Origin: Luteimonas sp.
GTDB lineage: Bacteria > Pseudomonadota > Gammaproteobacteria > Xanthomonadales > Xanthomonadaceae
NCBI GenBank assembly: GCA_024707405.1
Contig: JANPZU010000003.1
Coordinates: 372,001 to 436,000 of the forward strand
Direction of reading: 5' to 3'
DNA length: 64,000 bases
Under the pieces are notes generated by a model. The model saw only the letters and a program-made list of their open reading frames with translations, had not been told where the DNA came from and ran no database searches. Below, piece by piece: positions 9,883-20,111 of this stretch. Each line of letters opens with the position of its first letter. Positions within the stretch are counted from its first letter, which is position 1. Position numbers and translations under genes: made by a program.

Positions 9883-11973
9883 ATGAAGGGCGTGTTCAAC
9901 CATGCAGTCTGGGCCATCGTTGCCTTGATCGGTGCCTCTTGCCTGGGCGTCGTCGCCCTGCGGCAAGGCGAACAGATCAGCGCGTTGTGGATCGTGGTCG
10001 CCGCGGTCTCGATCTATCTCGTCGCCTATCGCTACTACAGCCTCTACATCGCGAAGAACGTGATGCGGCTGGATCCGACGCGGGCGACCCCCGCGCACAT
10101 CAACAACGATGGCCTGGACTACGTGCCCACCAACAAGCACGTGCTGTTCGGCCACCACTTCGCCGCGATCGCAGGCGCCGGCCCGCTGGTCGGCCCGGTG
10201 CTGGCGATGCAGATGGGCTACCTGCCCGGCATGCTCTGGCTGATCACCGGCGTGGTGCTGGCCGGTGCGGTGCAGGACTTCATGGTGCTGTTCATCTCCA
10301 GCCGCCGAAACGGTCGCTCGCTGGGCGACCTGGTGCGCGAGGAGATGGGGCCGGTGGCCGGCACCATCGCCTTGTTCGGCGCCTTCATGATCATGATCAT
10401 CATCCTGGCGGTGCTGGCGATGATCGTGGTGAAGGCGCTGGCGGAAAGCCCATGGGGTATGTTCACGGTGATCGCGACGATGCCGCTGGCGATCTTCATG
10501 GGCATCTACATGCGCTACATCCGCCCCGGCAGGATCGGCGAGATCTCGATCATCGGCGTGATCCTGCTGCTGGTCGCGATCTGGCTGGGCGGCAAGGTCG
10601 GCGCGCATCCCACGTGGGGCCCGGCGTTCACCTTCACCGGCACCCAGATCACCTGGATGCTGATCGGCTACGGCTTCGTCGCGGCGGTGCTGCCGGTGTG
10701 GCTGCTGCTGGCGCCGCGCGACTACCTGTCGACCTTCCTCAAGATCGGCGTGGTGGTGGCGCTGGCCATCGGCATCGTGATCGCCAGCCCTGAAATCACC
10801 TCGCTGAAGATGCCGGCGTTCACCGAGTTCGCGTCGACCGGCGACGGGCCGGTGTGGAAGGGCGGACTGTTCCCGTTCCTGTTCATCACCATCGCCTGCG
10901 GCGCGGTATCGGGCTTCCATGCGCTGATCAGCTCGGGCACCACGCCCAAGCTGCTCGCCAATGAAACCCACACCCGCTACATCGGCTACGGCGGCATGCT
11001 GATGGAATCGTTCGTGGCGATCATGGCGCTGGTGGCCGCCGCGATCCTCGACCCGGGCATCTACTTCGCGATGAACAGCCCGGCCGCGGTGATCGGCACC
11101 GACGTCAACAATGCGGCGCAGGTCATCAGCAGCTGGGGCTTCACCATCACGCCCGAAGCGATCGAACTGAAGGCGCAGCAGATCGGCGAGCACACCATCC
11201 TCTCGCGTGCCGGTGGCGCGCCGACGCTGGCGGTGGGCATCGCGGTGATCCTCAACGACGCCCTGCCCGGCGGCGAAGGCGCGATGGCGTTCTGGTACCA
11301 CTTCGCGATCCTGTTCGAAGCGCTCTTCATCCTGACCGCAGTCGATGCCGGTACGCGCGCGGGCCGCTTCATGCTGCAGGATCTGCTGGGCAACTTCGTG
11401 CCGGTGCTGCGCAAGACCGATTCGTGGAGCGCCAACGTCATCGGCACCGCGGGCTGCGTCGCGCTGTGGGGCTACTTCCTGTACCAGGGCGTGGTCGATC
11501 CGCTGGGCGGCATCAACACGCTGTGGCCGCTGTTCGGCATCGCCAACCAGATGCTCGCCGGCATCGCACTGATGCTGTGCACGGTGGTGCTGTTCAAGAT
11601 GAAGCGCGACCGTTATGCATGGGTCACCATCGTGCCGGCCACCTGGTTGCTGATCTGCACCACGTACGCAGGGCTGATCAAGATCTTCGACCCCAAGCCG
11701 GCGGTCGGCTTCCTCGCGCAGGCGAAGCATTACCAGGCGGCGATCGCCAACGGCGAATTGCTGGGCGCGGCCAAGTCCATGGGCCAGATGAAGCAGGTGG
11801 TGATCAACGGCTACGTCAACACCGGCCTGACGGTACTGTTCCTGTTCGTGGTGTTCAGCGTGATGTTCTACGCGGTGAAGGCGATCATCAAGGCGCGTCG
11901 CAGCACCGAACGCACCGATCGCGAGACGCCCTACGTGGCGCTGAGCGAAGACCAGCAGAAGGCCTGGCTGTGA
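9883..11973 (+). CDS. cstA: Carbon starvation protein A / peptide-pyruvate transporter family
   Basis: Large polytopic inner-membrane transporter (696 aa, about 16-18 helices). CstA/BtsT members take up pyruvate or peptides when carbon is scarce. The family's early segment YRYYSLYIAKNVMRLDP, GHHFAAIAGAGPLVGPVLA and DFMVLFISSRRNGRSLGD are all present, as is the C-terminal GTRAGRFMLQDLLG. The start at 9883 is preceded by GGAAGGA; the earlier in-frame ATG at 9826 has no such site and adds a non-hydrophobic extension. The stop overlaps the start of a YjiX/YbdD-type gene by one base, the standard pairing for this family. Confidence 0.95.
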   Translation: MKGVFNHAVWAIVALIGASCLGVVALRQGEQISALWIVVAAVSIYLVAYRYYSLYIAKNVMRLDPTRATPAHINNDGLDYVPTNKHVLFGHHFAAIAGAGPLVGPVLAMQMGYLPGMLWLITGVVLAGAVQDFMVLFISSRRNGRSLGDLVREEMGPVAGTIALFGAFMIMIIILAVLAMIVVKALAESPWGMFTVIATMPLAIFMGIYMRYIRPGRIGEISIIGVILLLVAIWLGGKVGAHPTWGPAFTFTGTQITWMLIGYGFVAAVLPVWLLLAPRDYLSTFLKIGVVVALAIGIVIASPEITSLKMPAFTEFASTGDGPVWKGGLFPFLFITIACGAVSGFHALISSGTTPKLLANETHTRYIGYGGMLMESFVAIMALVAAAILDPGIYFAMNSPAAVIGTDVNNAAQVISSWGFTITPEAIELKAQQIGEHTILSRAGGAPTLAVGIAVILNDALPGGEGAMAFWYHFAILFEALFILTAVDAGTRAGRFMLQDLLGNFVPVLRKTDSWSANVIGTAGCVALWGYFLYQGVVDPLGGINTLWPLFGIANQMLAGIALMLCTVVLFKMKRDRYAWVTIVPATWLLICTTYAGLIKIFDPKPAVGFLAQAKHYQAAIANGELLGAAKSMGQMKQVVINGYVNTGLTVLFLFVVFSVMFYAVKAIIKARRSTERTDRETPYVALSEDQQKAWL

Positions 11974-12197
11974 TGGGCACCCAACTCGTCCCGCTGGATC
12001 ACTTCACCACGCACAAGCGCATATGGCGGAGGCTGGTGCAGACCGCTCGCCTGTGCTGCGGCATCCCGGACTACGACAACTACGTCCGGCACATCCTGGA
12101 GAAGCATCCGGATCGAGAGCCGATGGACTACAAGACCTTCTTCCGCGAACGGCAGGAAGCGCGTTTCGGCGGGCGCAGCGGGTTTCGCTGCTGCTGA
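11973..12197 (+). CDS. YbdD/YjiX family small protein (KDFYx-type), CstA partner
   Basis: A 74-residue soluble protein translated from ATG at 11973, which shares one base with the cstA stop (TGATG). The motifs MDYKTFF, CCGIPDYDNYVRH and HPDREP are those of the YbdD/YjiX (DUF466) family that almost always sits directly behind cstA or btsT. Family members are needed for transport by their partner, by a mechanism I cannot infer here. The C-terminus ends in two Cys. A strong terminator follows 26 bases later, so cstA plus this gene form a closed two-gene unit. Confidence 0.93.
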   Translation: MGTQLVPLDHFTTHKRIWRRLVQTARLCCGIPDYDNYVRHILEKHPDREPMDYKTFFRERQEARFGGRSGFRCC

Positions 12198-12222
12198 ATC
12201 CGGTTCCATTGCCGGCAGACAC

Positions 12223-12253
12223 GAACGGGAGCCTTCTGGCTCCCGTTCTTTTT
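12223..12253 (+). terminator. Rho-independent terminator of cstA-yjiX
   Basis: A perfect 11-base stem (GAACGGGAGCC with GGCTCCCGTTC), a four-base TTCT loop and a run of five T at 12249-12253. It follows the yjiX-like stop by 26 bases. The opposite strand lacks a T run, so it should not stop the converging gene at 12315. Confidence 0.93.
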
Positions 12254-12314
12254 CATCCCGAGGCATCCCGACGCAGTCTTGTGCCGCCCGGCGATAACCA
12301 CGCCATGCCTGCAG

Positions 12315-14291
12315 TCACCTCGACTGCGTGCCTTCGCGCCGCTTTCGCCAAGGCCAGAGGCAAGCCAGCGATGCCACGGCAGCGAGCGCCACCAGCGGGA
12401 ACGCCGGCTGCAGGTACTGGACGTTCAAGGCGGGAAACGACGACATGTCCACCAGCGCCAGCAGCACGATCCTGCTCGCCACCAGCGCCCATGCCGCACA
12501 CGCCAGGACGAACAGCGGTTCCCATTCGCGGCGCACGAGCACCCGAAACCCGACGAACAGGAAAGCCAACGCGCCCGCACCTGCCAACCACGGCATGAAC
12601 ATTCCGTAGGCACGATGGAAGCCCTGCTTCCATGCCAGTGCACCCGCAGGCACCACCGCATCGGCATCGATGCCTTCGCCGACGTTGTCGACATACAGCG
12701 TGCCGTCGCCGACACGCAGGCTCATGCGTGCTTCCTTCAGCTCGGCAATGTCCACGACATGTACGTAGGTACCCCCGGAACCCGCCTCCAGCGCACAATC
12801 CGCGTCCGGCGGCACGTCCATGTCGAAACGCCGGTCATGCGCGGATGGATCCGCGAAGTGCGCGGAAATGTCGGGGCTCTCGCGGCGCTCGACCTCGTGC
12901 ATGTACCCACTTAAGGGACAATGGATCCTGAGCCATGCATTGCCCGGGTCGTAGAACCAGCCATAGGCGGACTTGCCCGACAGGCCGCGCACATGGCGAA
13001 CCCTCGGTTCACCGACGAAACGCCACATGTCGCCAGCCATGCTCTTGCTGCCATGGCTGTGGAGCTCCGGAGGGGAAACGCCACGCCACGCGACCATCGA
13101 CACGCCATCGAGCAGCCTCCCCGGCAGCGAGCGCCATTGCTCGCGAGTGGCCGCGGGCATGAACCCGATACCGGCCACCGTGCAATCGAGCGCGCCATCG
13201 TCGCAAGCCTGCCCGATCTCGCTGGCGATCGAACGATAGAGGGCATGCACCGCCTCTGGCGACTCGTAGCCGCCCACGGACGCAACTGCATCGCGGAAAA
13301 CCCACAGGAACCAGCCTCCGGCGTAATCCCCGCACGCCTGCGCGTACAACCTGCAACCGGGCTCGGCCCAATGCTTCCCCGCACCTTCGAGGTACGGCTG
13401 CAGCCTGGCGAAGGTCGGACTGACCGGGTACACCGCCTCACGCACGCGTTCGGGCACGGGCACGTAAGCCGTCGACTCTCCCACACGCACCGACTGCAAC
13501 GCGGAAATCGCATCTGCAAACGCCGCACCCTTGAGGTCGACGGTCTCGAACCGTCCGTATTTGCTCCAGTTGGCGGTGGCGATCAATCCCGGCAACAGGC
13601 AGAAGGCCGCCACCATCGCCACGCCAGCCACGCCGAACCGCCGCAACTCTCCATCCAGCCTGCGCACCTGGACAAGGCGCGCGACGATCAGGATCGCAAC
13701 ACCGGGCAGGATCCAGATGCCGTCCTCGCGCGTCGACCACAACCACCCCAGCATCCAGCCCGTCGCCACGGCCCAGGCGATCCTTGCCTTTGACGTGCGT
13801 GCGACGAACAGGAACTGCAGCAGGCAACCGATGACCAGCAGTGTCTGCGCGGCAGAGATGTTGTCGCGGATCACCCGCTCCCAGGTCATGGCCATGGGAT
13901 GCCACTGCATCAGCAGCACCAGCAGCAACGCGAGCCAGGCTTTTCCGGTCAGGCGGTAGACACCATGGCCCAAGAGCAGGCAGGCCACCGCGTACAGCAC
14001 GGCCTGCGACAACGACAATGACGTGCCCAATCCGTAGTTGAGGGCAAGGAACAACGGATAACCCACACCCTTCATCAGCGTGTACTGGTTGTATTCCCCC
14101 AGCCAGCTTCCGGCGACCATGGCACTTGCCCGCAGCCAGAACCAGGCATCGTCATGTCCTGCGCCTGCGAAGATGGCGACCGGCAAGTACGCAACCAGTG
14201 CCACGAAGGCCATTGCCGACGACAGCGCCAGCGCAGCGGCGATCCATGCCTGCCGCTGCCCGGCATCCATGTCCCAGGCCATGCGACGCAT
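12315..14291 (-). CDS. Polytopic GT-C-like membrane protein of the gtr cluster
   Basis: 658 residues from ATG at 14291, which follows the methyltransferase stop by one base. There are about 10-11 hydrophobic helices with a large extracytoplasmic region in the C-terminal half (about 290-560), then three or four more helices. The first periplasmic loop carries AGHDDAWF (Asp 47, 48), the acidic pair expected of GT-C (ArnT/GT39/GT83-like) glycosyltransferases that use polyprenyl-phosphate sugars. Sequence outside this motif is not familiar, so enzyme class is inference. With the GT2 and GtrA-like genes upstream it fits the GtrC position: the transferase that adds a sugar to O-antigen or another envelope glycan. 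Confidence 0.7.
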   Translation of the reverse strand: MRRMAWDMDAGQRQAWIAAALALSSAMAFVALVAYLPVAIFAGAGHDDAWFWLRASAMVAGSWLGEYNQYTLMKGVGYPLFLALNYGLGTSLSLSQAVLYAVACLLLGHGVYRLTGKAWLALLLVLLMQWHPMAMTWERVIRDNISAAQTLLVIGCLLQFLFVARTSKARIAWAVATGWMLGWLWSTREDGIWILPGVAILIVARLVQVRRLDGELRRFGVAGVAMVAAFCLLPGLIATANWSKYGRFETVDLKGAAFADAISALQSVRVGESTAYVPVPERVREAVYPVSPTFARLQPYLEGAGKHWAEPGCRLYAQACGDYAGGWFLWVFRDAVASVGGYESPEAVHALYRSIASEIGQACDDGALDCTVAGIGFMPAATREQWRSLPGRLLDGVSMVAWRGVSPPELHSHGSKSMAGDMWRFVGEPRVRHVRGLSGKSAYGWFYDPGNAWLRIHCPLSGYMHEVERRESPDISAHFADPSAHDRRFDMDVPPDADCALEAGSGGTYVHVVDIAELKEARMSLRVGDGTLYVDNVGEGIDADAVVPAGALAWKQGFHRAYGMFMPWLAGAGALAFLFVGFRVLVRREWEPLFVLACAAWALVASRIVLLALVDMSSFPALNVQYLQPAFPLVALAAVASLACLWPWRKRREGTQSR

Positions 14292-14292
14292 C

Positions 14293-14988
14293 TCAATCCT
14301 TCCCCTGCTTGTCGATGGCGAGCAGGAGGTTACTGGGCCACAGGCACAGCGACACGCTGCCGATCGTGAATCCGCCAACGCCCGCGTCGCGGCAAACCGA
14401 AGCAAGCGCGGCCTTGTCCAGCAGGTTGAGGTTGCGCTCCAAGGCCAGGTCTTCGTGCCCCAGTCGACGGATCAACCGACGGAAAGCCGGTTTCGGCAAC
14501 CAGTGCACCAGCGGCAGCACGGTATGGAACTCGACCGGGAACCAGCGGTTCGGCGTGGTGGCGAACACGCCCTTCCTGCACACGCGATGCAGTTCCGAAA
14601 CGAATTTCGCCTGTTCGGCACTTGATCCAACGTGTTCGAGCACGGCGCTGGAATGCACCCAGTCGAAACTGCCGTCGGCGAAAGGCAGGTCACGGCCATC
14701 GGCCTGCACGAACGCCATCCCCGGGTATTCCTGCTCCAGGAAGGACGCATCGTCGATGCCGCAGGCCGTCACGCGATCCTTGTGCGGGTACCAGGCTTCC
14801 AGGTAGTTCGACGCCAGCTGGCTGCGGTCACCAGTCACGCCGACATCGAGGATGGTGTCGTCCCGTCCAATGCCCTGGCCGATGAACCGGGCATACATCT
14901 TCCGCCGCATGTAGGTGGAGATCCGATCGGTGAGGCCACCGGCCTGCGCCACGTTGTACTGGGCATTGATGCGCTTCGTCCGATCCAT
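14293..14988 (-). CDS. SAM-dependent class I methyltransferase
   Basis: 231-residue cytosolic Rossmann methyltransferase. Motif I is ILDVGVTGD (residues 47-54 region), unusual in lacking the usual GxGxG spacing. The motif II region is ACGIDD, motif III QADGRDLPFADGSFDWVHSSAVLEH, typical of methyltransferase type 11 enzymes. ATG at 14988 is preceded by GGATAGGGAA. It sits between gtrA-like (4-base gap) and the GT-C-like gene (1-base gap), so a sugar or lipid-linked sugar intermediate is the probable substrate; the exact acceptor cannot be read from the sequence. Confidence 0.83.
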   Translation of the reverse strand: MDRTKRINAQYNVAQAGGLTDRISTYMRRKMYARFIGQGIGRDDTILDVGVTGDRSQLASNYLEAWYPHKDRVTACGIDDASFLEQEYPGMAFVQADGRDLPFADGSFDWVHSSAVLEHVGSSAEQAKFVSELHRVCRKGVFATTPNRWFPVEFHTVLPLVHWLPKPAFRRLIRRLGHEDLALERNLNLLDKAALASVCRDAGVGGFTIGSVSLCLWPSNLLLAIDKQGKD

Positions 14989-14992
14989 TTCC

Positions 14993-15391
14993 CTATCCTT
15001 GATCCTGGCGGAACACCAGGCGCGACAGGACGACATAGGACACCACCACCGCCACGCCACCGGCTGCGAGGAAATTGATTTCCGCCGGCAATCCCGCCTT
15101 CCTGCCGCACCACGCCAGCGCACCTATCGCCACGGCATTGAATGCCTGCAACAGGCAGTAGCCAGCGAACGACTTCGATACCCCGCCACGGTGACGGAAC
15201 GTGAAATTGCGTTGCAGCAGATAGGTGGGCGGCACCGACAGCAGCACTGCGACGAACGCAGCAACTTCATGCTCGACGCCCGGCAATCGCACGAGCAGCA
15301 AGGAAAAAACGTAATACAGCGCGAACCCGGTGCCGCCCGACAGCACGAAGGCGGCCTTCCTGCGGATCGGACTGTCCGCGCGCATGTTCAT
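14993..15391 (-). CDS. GtrA-like family membrane protein
   Basis: 132 residues with four hydrophobic helices, the GtrA/PF04138 size and layout: FVLSGGTGFALYYVFSLLLV, a second pair around AAFVAVLLSVPPTYLLQRNFTFRH, then two more. LQRNFTFR is the family's hallmark before helix 3. GtrA proteins are thought to flip polyprenyl-phosphate-linked sugar across the inner membrane. Its ATG at 15391 overlaps the GT2 stop (ATGA), so the two are translationally coupled, as in gtrA-gtrB systems. An alternative Met two codons later is possible. Confidence 0.88.
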   Translation of the reverse strand: MNMRADSPIRRKAAFVLSGGTGFALYYVFSLLLVRLPGVEHEVAAFVAVLLSVPPTYLLQRNFTFRHRGGVSKSFAGYCLLQAFNAVAIGALAWCGRKAGLPAEINFLAAGGVAVVVSYVVLSRLVFRQDQG

Positions 15392-16539
15392 TTCCGCGTG
15401 GCAATCGGCAGACGCAGCGCCTCCAGCACGAAGACCGAAAGCGCGAGTTGCCCGCCCACCGCCATCAGCGTGACCGAGGGAATGACCCATCGCATCGCCT
15501 CGCGCGGATCGAGCACGCCGAAATCCAGCGACATCCACAGACGCACGGCCTGCAGCGACAGGGCCACGCCCGCGAGGAACAGGATCAGGGCGACCACGAG
15601 CCCGCGCTCCAGCGTGACCGCCGACAGCAGCCAGCGCGTGCGCGGCTTTTCCGGCAACCAGCCGTGGCGCATGCCGATCAGCTTCGTCAGCACGGAGAAC
15701 AAGATCATCTGCACGCCCAGCACGATGGCTGCACCCGCATAGGACAACGTGTGGATGTCCAGGTTGATCCCGCCCACCTCGATGCTGCGCAAACCGATCA
15801 CGCCCATCGCCAGGATGCCCGCCCCCGCCAGCACGAAGCCCGGGATCAGGAACAACCAGCGCGGGCTGTGCAACAACAGGAATCGCAGGTGCCGCCAGCC
15901 ATCGCGCCACGTGCGCAGGTGCGGGGGCCGCGAGCGTCCGTCCGGCTTCAGCGTGGTCGGGACTTCGGCGATCCGGTATTGCGCCAGCGACGCCTTCACC
16001 ACCATTTCGCTCGCGAATTCCATGCCGGTCGAGGACAGCTCGAGCGACAGGATGCGCTGCCTGTCGAAGCCGCGCAGGCCACAGTGGAAATCACGCGCCT
16101 GCACGCCGAAGAAGACCCGACCCACCAGGCTCAGCACGGGATTGCCCAGGTACTTGTGCAGGAAGGGCATTGCGCCTGGCGCGATGCCGCCCCGGAAGCG
16201 ATTGCCCATGACCAGGTCGTTGCCGCGCCGGAGTTCCTCGATGAAGGGCATCAACCGGGAGAAGTCGTAGGAATCGTCGGCATCGCCCATCACCACGAAC
16301 CGGCCGTGCGCGGCACGGATGCCGCCGATCAAGGCCGCGCCGTAACCTTTTTCCGCGACATCGACGACGCGCGCGCCCTCCGCCGCCGCGATCTGCTGGG
16401 AGCCATCCGTGCTGCCGTTGTCGGCGATCAGGACTTCCCCCGACACGCCGGATTCGGCCAGGAAGGATTTCGCCTTGCGGATGCAGATCGCAAGGGTTTC
16501 CGCCTCGTTGAGGCATGGCATCAGGATCGTCAGTTCCAT
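15388..16539 (-). CDS. GtrB-like family 2 glycosyltransferase
   Basis: 383 residues: an N-terminal GT-A domain with LMPCLNEAETL, IADNGSTDGS, GYGAALIGGI and the metal-binding DADD at 86-89, then MGNRF and HCGLRGFDRQ as in polyprenol-phosphate sugar transferases. Four C-terminal helices follow (about 225-380), interrupted by a basic loop. Such enzymes load a hexose from UDP- or GDP-sugar onto undecaprenyl phosphate at the cytosolic face. ATG 16539 is preceded by GGAGAG. It is the first gene of a four-gene unit: GT2, GtrA-like, methyltransferase, GT-C-like protein. Confidence 0.9.
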   Translation of the reverse strand: MELTILMPCLNEAETLAICIRKAKSFLAESGVSGEVLIADNGSTDGSQQIAAAEGARVVDVAEKGYGAALIGGIRAAHGRFVVMGDADDSYDFSRLMPFIEELRRGNDLVMGNRFRGGIAPGAMPFLHKYLGNPVLSLVGRVFFGVQARDFHCGLRGFDRQRILSLELSSTGMEFASEMVVKASLAQYRIAEVPTTLKPDGRSRPPHLRTWRDGWRHLRFLLLHSPRWLFLIPGFVLAGAGILAMGVIGLRSIEVGGINLDIHTLSYAGAAIVLGVQMILFSVLTKLIGMRHGWLPEKPRTRWLLSAVTLERGLVVALILFLAGVALSLQAVRLWMSLDFGVLDPREAMRWVIPSVTLMAVGGQLALSVFVLEALRLPIATRK

Positions 16540-16600
16540 TGTCTCTCCAACCTCCGCGGGCACGACGACGAAACGTTCGTGCACACGGCAATGCTACCAG

Positions 16601-17857
16601 TCAGCCCCCGGCCATCGCCCGCAAGGTCAACCCGATGAGGTAGGCGATGACCGTGCCGGTGGCGTAGCCCACCGTCCCCAGCAGCACGCCCACCGGCGCC
16701 AGCGAAGGATGGAAGGCCGCCGCGATGACCGGTGCCGAAGCCGCCGCACCGATGTTGCCCATCGAACCGACGCCGAAATAGAACAGCGGCGCCTTCACCA
16801 GCTTCGCCGAGTACCAGATCACGGCCACGTGCACCGACATCCAGATCGCGCCGATCAGCAATAGCTCCGGACGGTTGGCGAGCTTGAGGAAATCCATCTG
16901 CATGCCGATGCAGGCGATCAGGAAATACAGGAACACCGTGCCGACCCTGGAAGCGCCGACGTTTTCCAGGCGACGCACACGAGTGAAACTCAGCAGCAAT
17001 CCACCCAGCGTGGACAACACCACGATCCACACGAACGGGGAGTCGAGGCTGAATCGACCGGCCCATTCCACGTTCGCCTTGAACCAGGTCGAAGCCACGC
17101 CGGCCACCGCATGCGCCACGGCCACGATGCCGAAGGCCCAGCCCACGATGACCATCAAATCCGACAGCGTGGGAATGCGCGCGTTCGCGGCCTCGTAGGC
17201 GGCGATGCGATGCTTCATGTCATCCAGCGCACGGGTATCGGCACCGCTGCGCGCATCGATCTGCTGCTGGCGATTGGCCAGGAACAGCAACGACGCCATC
17301 AACAGGCTGGCCAACGCCACGTCGACCACGGCGAACTGGCCGAACAACGTCGCATCGACCTCGAAGATCTCGCGGATCGCGACCATGTTGGCGCCGCCAC
17401 CGATCCAACTGCCGGACAGCGCCGCCATCCCCTTCCAGGTATCGCCCGCGACCGCCGACGGCATGAACCATTCCATGGCCTGGAACGACACGATCGCACC
17501 CAGGAACACGCCCATCGTCCCCATGACGAACACGAACAACAGCTTCGGGCCAAGCCTGATTACACCCGGCAGATCGACGGACAACGTGAGCAGTACCAAT
17601 GCTGCCGGCAGGAAGACCCGGCTGGCCAGGTAGTAGAGCTGGCTGCCCTCGCCATCGATCAGTCCGGTCGTGTTGTAGAACGCGGGGATGAAATAGCACA
17701 GCAGCAGTGCCGGCACCCAGGCGAAGAACTTCTTCCAGAATGGCGTGGGCCCGCTCGCCAGCCAGAAGATCAGCCCGAGCGTGGCGGCGATCAGGCCGAA
17801 CACGACGATGTCGTTGGTGATGAGCGCGGTCGTGGTCTCGGCGGATTCGATCGCCAT
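16601..17857 (-). CDS. DUF819 family membrane protein
   Basis: 418 residues with about ten or eleven hydrophobic helices and little else. GSWIGGGANMVAIREIFEVD and the late glycine-rich SMGNIGAAASAPVIAAAFHPSLAPVGVLLGT (read in two parts) match the DUF819/YjcL family of presumed transporters. A soluble hydrophilic insert (about 200-240, DARSGADTRALDDMKHRI) divides the two halves. ATG at 17857 is preceded by GGAGGC. No substrate is known. It precedes no gene closely, but shares strand with the S9 peptidase and AbgT genes upstream of it. Confidence 0.85.
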   Translation of the reverse strand: MAIESAETTTALITNDIVVFGLIAATLGLIFWLASGPTPFWKKFFAWVPALLLCYFIPAFYNTTGLIDGEGSQLYYLASRVFLPAALVLLTLSVDLPGVIRLGPKLLFVFVMGTMGVFLGAIVSFQAMEWFMPSAVAGDTWKGMAALSGSWIGGGANMVAIREIFEVDATLFGQFAVVDVALASLLMASLLFLANRQQQIDARSGADTRALDDMKHRIAAYEAANARIPTLSDLMVIVGWAFGIVAVAHAVAGVASTWFKANVEWAGRFSLDSPFVWIVVLSTLGGLLLSFTRVRRLENVGASRVGTVFLYFLIACIGMQMDFLKLANRPELLLIGAIWMSVHVAVIWYSAKLVKAPLFYFGVGSMGNIGAAASAPVIAAAFHPSLAPVGVLLGTVGYATGTVIAYLIGLTLRAMAGG

Positions 17858-17900
17858 GCTTGCCTCCGGAAATCCTGGGTACGGGGAACGTCAACGGCAC

Positions 17901-17922
17901 GATGCCGGCACGGGCCGGCATC
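17901..17922 (-). terminator. Hairpin after the S9 peptidase gene, possible terminator
   Basis: A nine-base perfect stem (GATGCCGGC with GCCGGCATC) around an ACGG loop, 13 bases beyond the peptidase stop. There is no T run on the minus strand, so intrinsic termination is doubtful. Confidence 0.35.
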
Positions 17923-17934
17923 GCGTGTACGGCA

Positions 17935-20010
<2,076 letters not shown>

Positions 20011-20111
20011 TGGATTTCCCCGATCGGACGATCCGGCGATGTTATCCGAGACGCCCTCCTGCGTCGCATGCCCCATGTCACGGCCGTTCCGGCCGCAAGC
20101 AGCGGCAGCGG

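Noticed and set aside
9730..11730. 666-codon minus-strand open frame opposite cstA
   Set aside because: Rich in His/Asp/Gln/Arg without motifs; the plus strand encodes an unmistakable membrane transporter.
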